Shown: positions 1-7,725 of the stretch, piece by piece | Layout of the letters: each line of letters starts with the position of its first letter | Numbering within the stretch: position 1 is the stretch's first letter | Assembly (NCBI GenBank): GCA_947493575.1 | Contig: CANLRQ010000008.1 | Location: 1 to 64,000, forward strand | Length of the DNA stretch: 64,000 nt | Reading direction: 5' to 3' | Origin: an uncultured Marinomonas sp. | GTDB lineage: Bacteria > Pseudomonadota > Gammaproteobacteria > Pseudomonadales > Marinomonadaceae | The notes under the pieces: model-generated | The model's input: the letters and a program-made list of their open reading frames with translations, nothing else | Databases searched by the model: none | Told to the model about the DNA's origin: nothing | Program-made: the position numbers and the translations under genes

Positions 1-105
1 TTACGGCTCGATATCATCAATCTATGATTGAAAATCGAATGACCTATTGAATCTTAGGAGAATGTGAAATATTGTGGATTTAAATAAATTAAACTGGCTG
101 AGAAT

Positions 106-144
106 GAGTAATTCTACAGCCTCGTTGAGGCTGTAGAATTACTC
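106..144. repeat. Perfect 18-base inverted repeat
   Basis: GAGTAATTCTACAGCCTC at 106-123 is followed by GTT and then its exact reverse complement at 127-144. No run of T follows on either strand, so it is not a clear rho-independent terminator. The arm resembles the ends of some insertion sequences (an ACAGCCTC-type terminus; a recollection, not a match), so two abutting element ends are one reading. Confidence 0.6.
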
Positions 145-280
145 GAAAATAGATATTCAGTGATTTGATTTTTGTGCGGAGAATGTCTAAAAGCCAATTT
201 TTGTATGATAACAACCCTGCTTTTCACGTAGCCGCGTGATTTTAGGTTTCTTTTAACGTTATTTTTGAGGTTGTTTTTCT

Positions 281-306
281 TGAGTGAGTAACTCTACAGC
301 CTCGTT
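281..306 (+). repeat. Second copy of the 101-126 repeat arm
   Basis: Bases 281-306 match 101-126 at 23 of 26 positions and both end in CTACAGCCTCGTT. After the shared GTT the two copies diverge completely: the first turns back into its palindrome and the second reads into ATACCTTCC. A sharp break at the same base suggests a recombination or insertion boundary. Confidence 0.5.
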
Positions 307-424
307 ATACCTTCCTTTAAACCAGCCTTCTCCTTATCTTGAAACTCATATTTTAAAACTTGCGCTATGGCTGATTTGTGACATACTAAAAAAAAACAAA
401 ACGCATATTATAAAAAGGTAAGTT

Positions 425-1771
425 ATGGCTAAGGTTAGAGTAGAAAAAGCTCCAAAATTCAGTATTCCTGAAGATTTTCAATCCATAACACCTTTCCTTC
501 ATAAGTATGATGCTACAGATGATGAAGGGAGATATCTACACTGGAGCCAATTAAAGTGGAGAGTCCCTAAAGCAGATGCTGAAAATATTTGGAAGACTGT
601 AAAGTTCAAAAGAATATCACAGTACAAGAATCTTGATATTAAAGATGAAGCAGGCAACTCTTTTGTATACTGTACCCCTCACTCTATGGAAGCTTTATTA
701 TATCAACTAGTGAAAGTCGCAGGAGGTAATGTTGGAGCAGTATCTGATACAGCTGCTAGTGATAACTTAAAAAATAAATTTTTAGTTCCATCTTTAATTA
801 TGGAAGAAGCAATAACAAGTGCCCAACTTGAAGGGGCCTCAACTACCCGCGAAGTAGCCAAGAAAATGCTTGAAGATGAAAGGGAGCCCATAGATGAAGA
901 TGAGAGGATGATATTAAATAACTATCTTCTTTTGAGGTTTGCGGAACAAAATAAAAACGAAAAATTAACTTTAGATCTTATTTTAGAATTTCATCGGATA
1001 GCAACAACAGGGACTACTGAAAATAATGTGATCCCTGGGGAGTTTAGACAAGATGATGGTATATATATTGAAGATGGTGATGGAAATATTGCTCATCAAC
1101 CCCCTCACTTTAATGTGATTGATGAAAGGCTTCAAAAGTTGTGTGATTTTGCTAATGAAGAGCATACTGGCTTGAATGGCTGTGATTTTGTCCATCCAAT
1201 TATTAAAGCAATTATCCTCCATTTTATGATGGGCTATGAACATCCATTTAGGGATGGTAATGGCAGGACAGCAAGAGCATTATTTTATTGGTTTATGCTT
1301 AAAAGCGAATACACGCTCTTCAAATTTGTATCTATTAGTAAGTTGTTAAAAGAAAAACCTAAAGAGTATGGAATGTCTTATATGTATACAGAGAAAGACG
1401 CTAATGATTTAACTTATTTTATTTATTTTCAGTTAGATATTATTCTGCATGCTTTCGAGGAGTTGAAAACATACTTAGGTAAGAAAACAAATGAATTTCA
1501 AAAAATCGCGGAGATATTAGAGAAAACCACATGGGGTAATACTCTAAACTTTATTCAAAAAGATTTAATAAAGAAAGCTGTGAAGGAACCAGGAAGAATA
1601 TTTAGTGCTAAAGAGGTTTCCAATTCATACACTATTTCTTCAAATACAGCTAGAGCGTACTTAGCAAAGTTAGCTGAGCTAAAATTATTTCTAGTAACAA
1701 AAGATGGTAAAACCCTAATATATATAGCTCCGTCTGATTTACTTTCTAAACTAAATAGGGGAAAGGTATAA
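425..1771 (+). CDS. Fic-family protein (probable AMPylase), class II
   Basis: Fic-domain protein of 448 residues, expected to transfer AMP from ATP to target proteins, possibly itself. The catalytic motif HPFRDGNGRTAR lies at about residues 273-284 and is intact. An inhibitory helix motif SAQLEG at residues 132-137 fits the (S/T)xxxE(G/N) rule and lies N-terminal to the Fic core, the class II arrangement in which the Glu blocks ATP binding. The last 90 or so residues look like a winged-helix domain (SNTARAYLAKLAELKLF). The ATG at 425 has GGTAAG upstream. The stop codon overlaps the start of an attC-like site, as in integron cassettes. Target unknown. A toxin role is not indicated, since no small antitoxin gene is adjacent and inhibition is built in. 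Confidence 0.88.
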   Translation: MAKVRVEKAPKFSIPEDFQSITPFLHKYDATDDEGRYLHWSQLKWRVPKADAENIWKTVKFKRISQYKNLDIKDEAGNSFVYCTPHSMEALLYQLVKVAGGNVGAVSDTAASDNLKNKFLVPSLIMEEAITSAQLEGASTTREVAKKMLEDEREPIDEDERMILNNYLLLRFAEQNKNEKLTLDLILEFHRIATTGTTENNVIPGEFRQDDGIYIEDGDGNIAHQPPHFNVIDERLQKLCDFANEEHTGLNGCDFVHPIIKAIILHFMMGYEHPFRDGNGRTARALFYWFMLKSEYTLFKFVSISKLLKEKPKEYGMSYMYTEKDANDLTYFIYFQLDIILHAFEELKTYLGKKTNEFQKIAEILEKTTWGNTLNFIQKDLIKKAVKEPGRIFSAKEVSNSYTISSNTARAYLAKLAELKLFLVTKDGKTLIYIAPSDLLSKLNRGKV

Positions 1772-1856
1772 CAAGTACTCAAACGGAAAAATAACAGTTG
1801 CCCATCGCTTCGCGATTATAGCTAACCATTATTTTCCGCAGAGCGCGGCGTTATAT
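1766..1856 (+). other. attC-like integron cassette recombination site
   Basis: The roughly 90 bases between the Fic stop and the next gene form an imperfect palindrome with attC architecture. The left end reads TATAACAAG and the right end GCGTTATAT, so TATAAC pairs with GTTATA. Further in, CTC pairs with GAG and CGGAAAAATAA with TTATTTTCCG, separated by non-pairing spacers. The centre has a small hairpin ATCGC-TTC-GCGAT. The site begins on the stop codon of the upstream gene, as cassettes usually do. The core boxes depart from the RYYYAAC/GTTRRRY consensus at one position in each. No integrase is visible. Inference: a chromosomal-integron-type attC or its relic. Confidence 0.55.
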
Positions 1857-1876
1857 CTTTATTAAGTACTTAACAC

Positions 1877-2287
1877 ATGGAAGAACTTTTAGAAAAAATA
1901 AATGAATTATCCGAAGATATGAAATCTAGTACTAAACGGTTAGATGAAAAGTCTATCTGCCTATTTTTATCTACCCTTGGTTGTTGGAGTGTAAATATTG
2001 GGTGGGTTCAGTTATTTGCTGTGGCAGTGGTATTATTTTTCTTAATAGACCATGTTGTTGATGGCAAGTACAACAAAAAGTCTTTTAAGGCTAGAATTTC
2101 AGAAATTGAAAAAGCAAATAATAAGCTAGATGCTGAAGAGCCAAAGAAGAACGAAGTGGCAGGTGCATTACATCGCTATTGCACTAAACAACTAGGGTTT
2201 AAGCAACTTGTAAAAACAAATTACAGGTATGTAGTGTCTTCAATTTTTTATTCTACATCGATAGTGATGTTTCTGGACAAGATATAA
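1877..2287 (+). CDS. Hypothetical membrane protein, possible cassette gene
   Basis: A 136-residue protein I do not recognise. It has a charged N-terminal stretch (residues 1-27), a hydrophobic segment at about 40-60 that could span the membrane, a Lys/Glu-rich middle that may be helical (about 65-95), and a weaker hydrophobic stretch near the C-terminus. It starts 20 bases after the attC-like site and its own stop sits in TATAAC, the same sequence that overlaps the Fic stop, which fits a second integron cassette whose attC has been lost. No clear Shine-Dalgarno precedes the ATG. Function unknown. Confidence 0.5.
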   Translation: MEELLEKINELSEDMKSSTKRLDEKSICLFLSTLGCWSVNIGWVQLFAVAVVLFFLIDHVVDGKYNKKSFKARISEIEKANNKLDAEEPKKNEVAGALHRYCTKQLGFKQLVKTNYRYVVSSIFYSTSIVMFLDKI

Positions 2288-2311
2288 CTAAGGAAATCAT
2301 ATATGTCTAGA

Positions 2312-2342
2312 AAGCCGCCAGAGTTATTTGCTCTGGCGGCTT
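2312..2342. terminator. Strong hairpin between cassette gene and ydbL
   Basis: AAGCCGCCAGAG (2312-2323) pairs perfectly with CTCTGGCGGCTT (2331-2342) around a 7-base loop. On the minus strand it lies just past the ydbL stop and is followed by TTTCTAG; on the plus strand it is followed by TTATACTTTT. It could end transcription from both sides. Confidence 0.7.
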
Positions 2343-2364
2343 ATACTTTTCGCAATGTTCGAGT

Positions 2365-2685
2365 CTACTTTTGCACCCATTGACCATTCGTTTCGATGTA
2401 ATGGCCCGATTGCGTTTTTTGAATGGTTTTAGTTGCGGCAAGTTTTTCAACTTGAGCAAGGGTTAGGCCATTCTTTTTAGCTAATTTGATATAACGCTCT
2501 TTGCGCTTGGCGTTAATAGTGATGACTACTTCTTTAGCTTGTTTATTTTGTACCACTAAACCTAGGTAACCTGAGGTATTTTCCCCAACCAAGCCTTGCT
2601 CTTTTGCATCGTTTAAAGAGAGTGCCCATGCGGAAAAAGAGACAGACAGAGCGGTCATTAAAGTAAGTAATTTGAGTTTTCTCAT
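2365..2685 (-). CDS. ydbL: YdbL family protein (DUF1318)
   Basis: Small periplasmic protein of the YdbL/DUF1318 family, 106 residues. In E. coli YdbL works with YdbH and YnbE in outer-membrane lipid homeostasis and appears to modulate assembly of the YdbH-YnbE bridge. I place the start at 2685, eight codons inside the longest open frame, because AAGGAG lies a proper distance upstream and the protein then begins with a typical signal peptide (MRKLKLLTLMTALSVSFSAW, cleavage after A). The mature part holds DAKEQGLVGE and KRKERYIKLAKKNGL. Last gene of the ydbH-ynbE-ydbL unit, followed by a strong hairpin. Confidence 0.88.
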   Translation of the reverse strand: MRKLKLLTLMTALSVSFSAWALSLNDAKEQGLVGENTSGYLGLVVQNKQAKEVVITINAKRKERYIKLAKKNGLTLAQVEKLAATKTIQKTQSGHYIETNGQWVQK

Positions 2686-2695
2686 AGTGTGCTCC

Positions 2696-2893
2696 TTAGA
2701 ATAAATCACTGTCTTCGCTGAATAAATCGTCCAGCTCTTTGTCTACTTTGACTCGAATTTCATGATCGACTTTGACATTTAAATTAATGGTGATCGGCTC
2801 TTTTGTTGCGACTTCAACTCGATGAGTGCAAGCGCTTAAAAGAAACAGTGGCACTAAAACGACTAGCGTTTTTAAGTGAAATGAGTGGTTCAT
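2696..2893 (-). CDS. ynbE: YnbE family lipoprotein
   Basis: A 65-residue outer-membrane lipoprotein of the YnbE family. A signal sequence with lipobox LLSAC puts the acylated Cys at residue 22; the short mature part is rich in beta-prone and acidic residues. In E. coli YnbE multimers cap the C-terminal end of the YdbH bridge at the outer membrane. Its stop lies 10 bases before the ydbL start and it follows ydbH closely, so the three genes form one transcription unit, which is the main support for the name. Confidence 0.87.
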   Translation of the reverse strand: MNHSFHLKTLVVLVPLFLLSACTHRVEVATKEPITINLNVKVDHEIRVKVDKELDDLFSEDSDLF

Positions 2894-2930
2894 GGTTATG
2901 TCCTTGCTTGGCGACTTGGTAGTGACTCGC

Positions 2931-5549
2931 TTATTTTAGGAATTCTTGCTCAACTCGTTGGGTGATTTCATCACTCAGGCGCAGCGCTCTTAATAATGTA
3001 AACACATTTTCTTCATGATTGTAGTTAAAGTTTACTTCTTGAGACTGTTTTTTATTGTAACCTTTTAGCTTCATTCCTAATGTTAGCTCTCCCTTAGAGT
3101 CCAGCTTTACACTGCTGCGTAATTGGCTAATGTCTAAATCTTCTAGCAAGCTAAGTACCTCTTGCAGTTCTTTTTGTTGATTTTTAATGGCATTAAACGC
3201 CGCGTTATTTTGAATAATGAGCTTGCCTTGGTTCTGATTTAAGAGCGTTCCATTTTGAATGTCTATTTTTTCTCCTTCTAACACTACAGGGAGAATACCA
3301 CCATATCGCCCTGTTAACAGAATACCTGACTCATCATAAAGGGTAATTAATTTACTGGCATCTATGTTGTCAAAACGAATAGAAACACCTTGCTTAGGTG
3401 CATTGAATAGGTATTTGTCTAATGAAAAATACCCATCAAATAACTGTCCTTGTATGTCATTAAGGCTTAACTGATTCTGATTGATTTGCCATTGCCCTTC
3501 GATGTTTTGTAATACCACGCCTGTTCGTAATTCGTTGAGGGTAAAGTGTGTTGGGTGAATTGTAACTTGTGTTGTATTTTCAGTTTTGGATTTAGGCGAG
3601 TCCGAAGAAAGCGCTGAATGCATGTTTCCTGTAAAATACGTTGAAAATCCAGTGAGTAAATAGTCATTGTACAATGCAGAAAGTTGTTCAACATGCGCCC
3701 TAATTTTTGCTGATTGAGTGTTTAGATCCCCTTCTATTACCACACCTAAGTTACCGTTTGTGACCTGAGCTGCGCTATCAAATTGTTGAATAAATGGATT
3801 GAGTAAAGCGGCTTCAAAATTAGGGATAGTGACCCTAAATGGATGATTTTTGCTTTGAGTTGTGCTGGTGAAAGTATGGTTGGCAACGGCTTTAATGTCT
3901 TTAAGTTGAATTCGATGAGTGGCGGAAAATTTAGGCTCATTTCCAGCAATGGCTTCAGCGTCAGTTTCAATATCTAAGTTTGTTAATGCTAATACTGGAT
4001 GCTGTATGTTACTTAACCTAGTGACTGCTTCAATATGAATAGGAGGGAATTGATTTTTTTGTGAGTGGGTAGTTGAAGGCGTGATTTGCGCCAAATTCAG
4101 TCTTATGTCCGTTGTGTTTTGCAGATCACTGATTTTAGTATCATTAATAAGGCTTTTAATTAAGGTGTTTTTTAACTGGGCATTGGCATTTAGTTGGTCA
4201 TCAATGTTGATTCCAAGACTCCCTGAATATTGCTCAAAAGAAAATGTTTCGATTGCGCCATTGTTAATCATTATCTGATTGTCTAGCTTCCCTGAGAATG
4301 GCGTATTAATAAAATCGAATAGCTGAAATTGGCCATTTATGGCAATTGCTCCAGCGTTTATGTTTAGTTCATCTGTCTTTTTGTCTAGTCGTTTCGGTGC
4401 TTTATCTAAATTGATAGCGTAGTTGCCGGATATACTTTGCTCTTTTATGTGGCTATCAAACTGAAAGGATTGGATGTCTTTAGTCTTAATGTCTGCTGTT
4501 AAGTGTGCCTTTGCCGATTTAAAGGGGTGATTTAGATTAATTGAGGCGTTGTCTAACTTTAATACGAAGCGATTCTTATCTAGGCTTTCAATATGTGCAC
4601 TTGGTAGTGTGAGGCTATTTTGTCTGAGGTCAATTGTCTTAGGTAATGTTAATTGCCAGTTTAAAGCCAGTTGATCTAGTAGAAGGTCTCGGTATTGAAA
4701 ATGGGGGATCAAGGTGACGCATTCATCAGATAAGGACACTTGAGTAAGTAGGTTATTTGCGTCTAATTGGATTACGTCTTTATCCAGTTGGATGCGAGTA
4801 GTGACTTTTCCTTTGCTGCTTACTTCACCATGGCAAAGATTATTACTATTAAGGGCACTTTTAAGGGGACTTTGTTGATGATAACCAAATTGGACTGCTA
4901 TGTTGCTTAATAGCTCGATGTTTTCACCATTGTATTGAACTTGATGGTGAGTATCGAACTCAAGATTTTTGATATTAGCAGTGTGTTGGAATAATAGCTT
5001 ATCGAGTGCAGTTTGCATAAATGGGTTAGAGGTTAGGTGAATGTCCGCGTTTATGTTGTTTTCTGCTAGGTCAATAACGGCATTCATGTCCCCAGTGATA
5101 GAGAATTGATTAACAATGTTTTCTGTTACTGTGAGAGTTATGGGAGAAGCAATTGCTTCGGTATTCACCGTTAATGTCTTGATGCTGATTAATGGTCGGG
5201 TATCGGGCAATGATAATTGCAGTGGCTCGGCCTTTTTTTCACTTTCAGACAGATTATCCTGATCAACTAAGTGGCTTATGTGGAGAATGGCATCATCTAT
5301 GGCTAAATGCTTTTGAGTAAGTTTTATACCTATAAGGTCTAATTTATGACCTTGGTAATGAATACATACTTTCTCAGCTGTTAAGGTTAAGTTTGGGGTG
5401 ATAGACCAATCGATACAGGATAACTCTACTTTAGCAGATTTAAGCGTTGGTTCTAAAAGCCATTGAGTAATAGGCAAGCGAAAAGTGTAACTCACTGCAA
5501 TTGTAATCAGGAGTGTAATACTGAATAGTATCCCAAGAGGTTTTAACAT
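2931..5549 (-). CDS. ydbH: YdbH family AsmA-like intermembrane bridge protein
   Basis: An 872-residue protein, close to the length of E. coli YdbH. An N-terminal membrane helix (about residues 5-25) anchors it in the inner membrane. The rest is a long series of beta-rich repeats, expected to form a hydrophobic groove across the periplasm, with the family's C-terminal region (LVVLEGEKIDIQNG-like segment, then LGMKLKGYNKK) near the end. With YnbE and YdbL it is thought to move phospholipids to the outer membrane, partly redundant with YhdP and TamB; a YhdP homologue is also in this window (31361-35152). First gene of its operon; its promoter should lie in 5550-5650. Confidence 0.87.
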   Translation of the reverse strand: MLKPLGILFSITLLITIAVSYTFRLPITQWLLEPTLKSAKVELSCIDWSITPNLTLTAEKVCIHYQGHKLDLIGIKLTQKHLAIDDAILHISHLVDQDNLSESEKKAEPLQLSLPDTRPLISIKTLTVNTEAIASPITLTVTENIVNQFSITGDMNAVIDLAENNINADIHLTSNPFMQTALDKLLFQHTANIKNLEFDTHHQVQYNGENIELLSNIAVQFGYHQQSPLKSALNSNNLCHGEVSSKGKVTTRIQLDKDVIQLDANNLLTQVSLSDECVTLIPHFQYRDLLLDQLALNWQLTLPKTIDLRQNSLTLPSAHIESLDKNRFVLKLDNASINLNHPFKSAKAHLTADIKTKDIQSFQFDSHIKEQSISGNYAINLDKAPKRLDKKTDELNINAGAIAINGQFQLFDFINTPFSGKLDNQIMINNGAIETFSFEQYSGSLGINIDDQLNANAQLKNTLIKSLINDTKISDLQNTTDIRLNLAQITPSTTHSQKNQFPPIHIEAVTRLSNIQHPVLALTNLDIETDAEAIAGNEPKFSATHRIQLKDIKAVANHTFTSTTQSKNHPFRVTIPNFEAALLNPFIQQFDSAAQVTNGNLGVVIEGDLNTQSAKIRAHVEQLSALYNDYLLTGFSTYFTGNMHSALSSDSPKSKTENTTQVTIHPTHFTLNELRTGVVLQNIEGQWQINQNQLSLNDIQGQLFDGYFSLDKYLFNAPKQGVSIRFDNIDASKLITLYDESGILLTGRYGGILPVVLEGEKIDIQNGTLLNQNQGKLIIQNNAAFNAIKNQQKELQEVLSLLEDLDISQLRSSVKLDSKGELTLGMKLKGYNKKQSQEVNFNYNHEENVFTLLRALRLSDEITQRVEQEFLK

Positions 5550-5655
5550 TGAGCCCTTTGTCTAACTGATCTATTGAATGAGTATATGTGGGTAACTTAA
5601 CTTGTGCATACATTATGACAAGGATAAGTGCCAGTTGGGGGATTCTATATTACTT

Positions 5656-5743
5656 GAGTTCTTTGCACGACTATTAGGCTTGCTAATACTTTGTTTTAAA
5701 AAGACCCGTCTTATCATTGGCCATGACTTCGTGCAAAGGTCTC
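5656..5743. mobile_element. Palindrome-ended element, copy 1 (88 bases)
   Basis: The left arm GAGTTCTTTGCACGA (5656-5670) is the inverted form of the right arm TCGTGCAAAGGTCTC (5729-5743), with 13 of 15 positions matching. The interior is like that of copy 2 at 9607-9689. TACTT flanks it directly on both sides (5651-5655 and 5744-5748), which looks like a 5-base target-site duplication. It has no coding capacity, so it is a MITE-like element rather than an insertion sequence. It lies between ydbH and the muramidase gene, and a spurious N-terminal extension of the muramidase reading frame runs through it. Confidence 0.72.
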
Positions 5744-5789
5744 TACTTACATCCGTCTATCACTTAGCTTATATTAATAGTGCGAACCG

Positions 5790-5819
5790 CCTCTATATTT
5801 CCAGAATCTGGCTTATAAT
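5790..5819 (+). promoter_or_regulatory. Possible promoter for the GH25 gene
   Basis: A perfect TATAAT at 5814-5819 lies about 55 bases ahead of the chosen start of the muramidase gene. The -35 region (near 5791-5796) is poor. It is placed just downstream of the palindromic element, so the element does not separate it from the gene. Confidence 0.35.
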
Positions 5820-5874
5820 GAGGGTCGTAATCATATTGCAACACCTAAGTTGTGAAAAAGGAAATAGTCTTATA

Positions 5875-6699
5875 ATGAAAGAGTTTAACAACAATAAAAT
5901 CAAAATGGCCGGTTATTTGGCGTGCGGCGGTGCAATCTTGTATTTGTTGCTAAGTCGACCTTTGATGGTGAGTAAAGACAATATTAACTTATCACCTTCG
6001 AATAATGCTAATGCCGTGAAGGCCGCCGTGCCTGCTGAAGTTGTTCCACCCGATCCAAAGATACTGGATAAGGTAACCTCGGGAAGCATAGTAGATGGCA
6101 TTGATGTTTCCCATGATCAAGGACAAGTGGACTGGGGTAAAGTAGCCAAGGCAAATATTGATTTTGTCTATTTAAAAGCTTCGGATGGCATTACTTATCA
6201 AGATCCAGCGTTTAATCGAAACACCTTGGCTCTTTCTCAACAAAAGATGCTAGTTGGGGCGTATCATTTTTTTGAAGCTAACGATGACGCTAACAAACAA
6301 GCTCAAAACTTTTTAACAACCATAAAAGATAAATCACTAACTTTAACGCCAATGGTCGATATAGAGCTGACAAAAGATGTGCCCTCTAGCGAAATTCAAC
6401 AAAGACTAAAAACGTTTTTATCTATAGTTGAAAAAGAAACGGGCTGTAAACCTATGCTTTATTCTTATGGGGATTTTTGGACACTAAATATTGGTAAGTC
6501 GTTTAATGAATATCCTTTCTGGCTTGCTGATTACAATACGACAATGACAATACCAGCCGGTTTGGAAAATGTTGTTTTATGGCAGTATTCATCCAAAGGT
6601 GATGTATCGGGTATTCAGGGCGATGTCGATTTGGATCGTTCTGTAAAAGGCGGCCATCTAAAACAAATTCAATGTTCACCTAATCATGCTGGAAATTGA
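5875..6699 (+). CDS. Membrane-anchored GH25 muramidase-like protein
   Basis: Glycoside hydrolase family 25 (lysozyme) protein that should cleave the N-acetylmuramic acid linkage in peptidoglycan. I place the start at 5875, 91 codons inside the longest frame, because AAAGGAA lies 11 bases upstream, a membrane helix follows at once (about residues 9-25), and the extra codons fall in a repeat element. The product has 274 residues: anchor, a linker rich in Ala/Pro/Asn, then the GH25 domain from about residue 70 (DGIDVSHDQGQVDW), VGAYHFFEA, the acidic catalytic motif MVDIEL and a C-terminal VVLWQYS strand. Nearly overlaps the next gene. Likely acts on the cell's own wall in the periplasm; a phage or effector role is less likely without such neighbours. 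Confidence 0.82.
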   Translation: MKEFNNNKIKMAGYLACGGAILYLLLSRPLMVSKDNINLSPSNNANAVKAAVPAEVVPPDPKILDKVTSGSIVDGIDVSHDQGQVDWGKVAKANIDFVYLKASDGITYQDPAFNRNTLALSQQKMLVGAYHFFEANDDANKQAQNFLTTIKDKSLTLTPMVDIELTKDVPSSEIQQRLKTFLSIVEKETGCKPMLYSYGDFWTLNIGKSFNEYPFWLADYNTTMTIPAGLENVVLWQYSSKGDVSGIQGDVDLDRSVKGGHLKQIQCSPNHAGN

Positions 6700-6701
6700 A
6701 A

Positions 6702-7604
6702 ATGGATAGTATTAAGAAATGGTTTAAAGGTCGTTCTGGATTATTGGCGATTACCTTGCTGCTTTTACTTTTGTTGGCAGGGTTTCATTTTGGTCATTTC
6801 GCTTCATTAAGTAGTCTGCTTCAACAAGATGTATTGCGTCATAGTAATATTGATTACCTTACTCAATTAGAAGGTCAACTAGGAAAGGAGCTAGGGTACT
6901 TATTAACGTTACAAACCCTCGTTGATGTCGCTGCTAGTAGCCAAATAGGTATTTCTTTTATATTGGACATTAACGTTGAAGTAGGGCGGTTGTTAAGTCA
7001 ATTATCTGATGTATTGGAGAAGGGTAATGAAGCAGTATTGATGTCTATTGCTGCGGTTGGGGTGCTGCAAGCAATTTTGGCTCTTTCGGAATATTTGTCT
7101 CCATGGTTTTTGGGTGAATTTTTAGTTTGTCTTACGGTTTGGTGTGGTTTAGCTTGGTTTGATCGTTCGGTACTAAACAATGAATTGTCACACAAATTAC
7201 TTAGATGCTTGTTTAGTTTATTTTTAATGAGTCATATGATTATTCCCTACAGCATTCACTTTTCTGCAGCTCTGAGCCAAACAGTAGATAGCTACTTCTC
7301 AGATAAAGTTAGCTATCAATATTTCTCTCATATGTCTAATGAGTTAGTTGGAACAAATAAGAAAGGTGACTTAAAAGATCACGCTAAGAGCAGTATTCAA
7401 TTTTTACATAAAGCATCGGCGACAAAACTGCATCAAAAAGCACAACATGGTAGCTATGTAGTTATGCAATTTGTAGCAAAAATGTTGTTAACTCTAGTTG
7501 TCATTCCATTTTCTATTTTACTCGGCTTGTATGTTCTTTTTTGTCGATTGATTCCATTTCATCATTCTTGCATTAGAGGGGTTGCAGAAATAGCAAAACG
7601 CTAG
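6702..7604 (+). CDS. Hypothetical multi-pass membrane protein
   Basis: A 300-residue protein I do not recognise. It has an N-terminal membrane helix (about residues 11-30), a roughly 70-residue mostly helical stretch, then several hydrophobic segments around residues 110-150, 165-190 and 240-285. The middle loop between the last segments is polar and Lys-rich. The start is either the ATG at 6702 or a TTG at 6696 that overlaps the muramidase stop; I prefer the ATG with GGAAAT upstream. The tight spacing makes it a two-gene operon with the GH25 muramidase, ended by a hairpin at 7630-7666. Placement hints at an envelope role. Confidence 0.6.
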   Translation: MDSIKKWFKGRSGLLAITLLLLLLLAGFHFGHFASLSSLLQQDVLRHSNIDYLTQLEGQLGKELGYLLTLQTLVDVAASSQIGISFILDINVEVGRLLSQLSDVLEKGNEAVLMSIAAVGVLQAILALSEYLSPWFLGEFLVCLTVWCGLAWFDRSVLNNELSHKLLRCLFSLFLMSHMIIPYSIHFSAALSQTVDSYFSDKVSYQYFSHMSNELVGTNKKGDLKDHAKSSIQFLHKASATKLHQKAQHGSYVVMQFVAKMLLTLVVIPFSILLGLYVLFCRLIPFHHSCIRGVAEIAKR

Positions 7605-7629
7605 AGCTATTCCCTATTGGGTTTATTTG

Positions 7630-7666
7630 AAAAGAGGGTATCGTTTTACGGCATTCTCTTTTTTTT
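7630..7666 (+). terminator. Rho-independent terminator after the muramidase operon
   Basis: AAAAGAGGGTATCG pairs with CGGCATTCTCTTTT around a TTTTA loop, with two G-T pairs and one mismatch, followed by a T run. It lies 25 bases past the stop at 7604. Confidence 0.65.
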
Positions 7667-7725
7667 ATGGAAGTTAAGGAAGGTGCGAATAAGTCCTCTT
7701 GCCTTCCCATGGTTTATATGAATTT

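Larger units (their letters stand above)
1..424. other. Non-coding left flank with repeat remnants
   Basis: No convincing gene is seen in these 424 bases. They hold a perfect inverted repeat (106-144) and a second copy of its left part (281-306), listed separately. A short open frame entering from the left edge ends at a stop at 48-50 and could be the tail of a broken gene, but it is too short to assign. The Fic gene that follows starts at 425 with GGTAAG just ahead of the ATG. The mix of repeats and no core gene suggests a site of past insertions. Confidence 0.5.

Noticed and set aside
3..50. Short frame entering from the left edge, ending at 48-50
   Set aside because: Only about 15 codons are visible and no family can be recognised; it could be chance.
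5602..5874. N-terminal 91-codon extension of the muramidase gene
   Set aside because: It lies mostly within a repeat element, has no ribosome site, and a good start with signal anchor is at 5875.
7605..7725. GGAAGG/CCTTCC pairing as terminator of the deaminase gene
   Set aside because: The loop is long and no T run follows on the minus strand, so support is poor.
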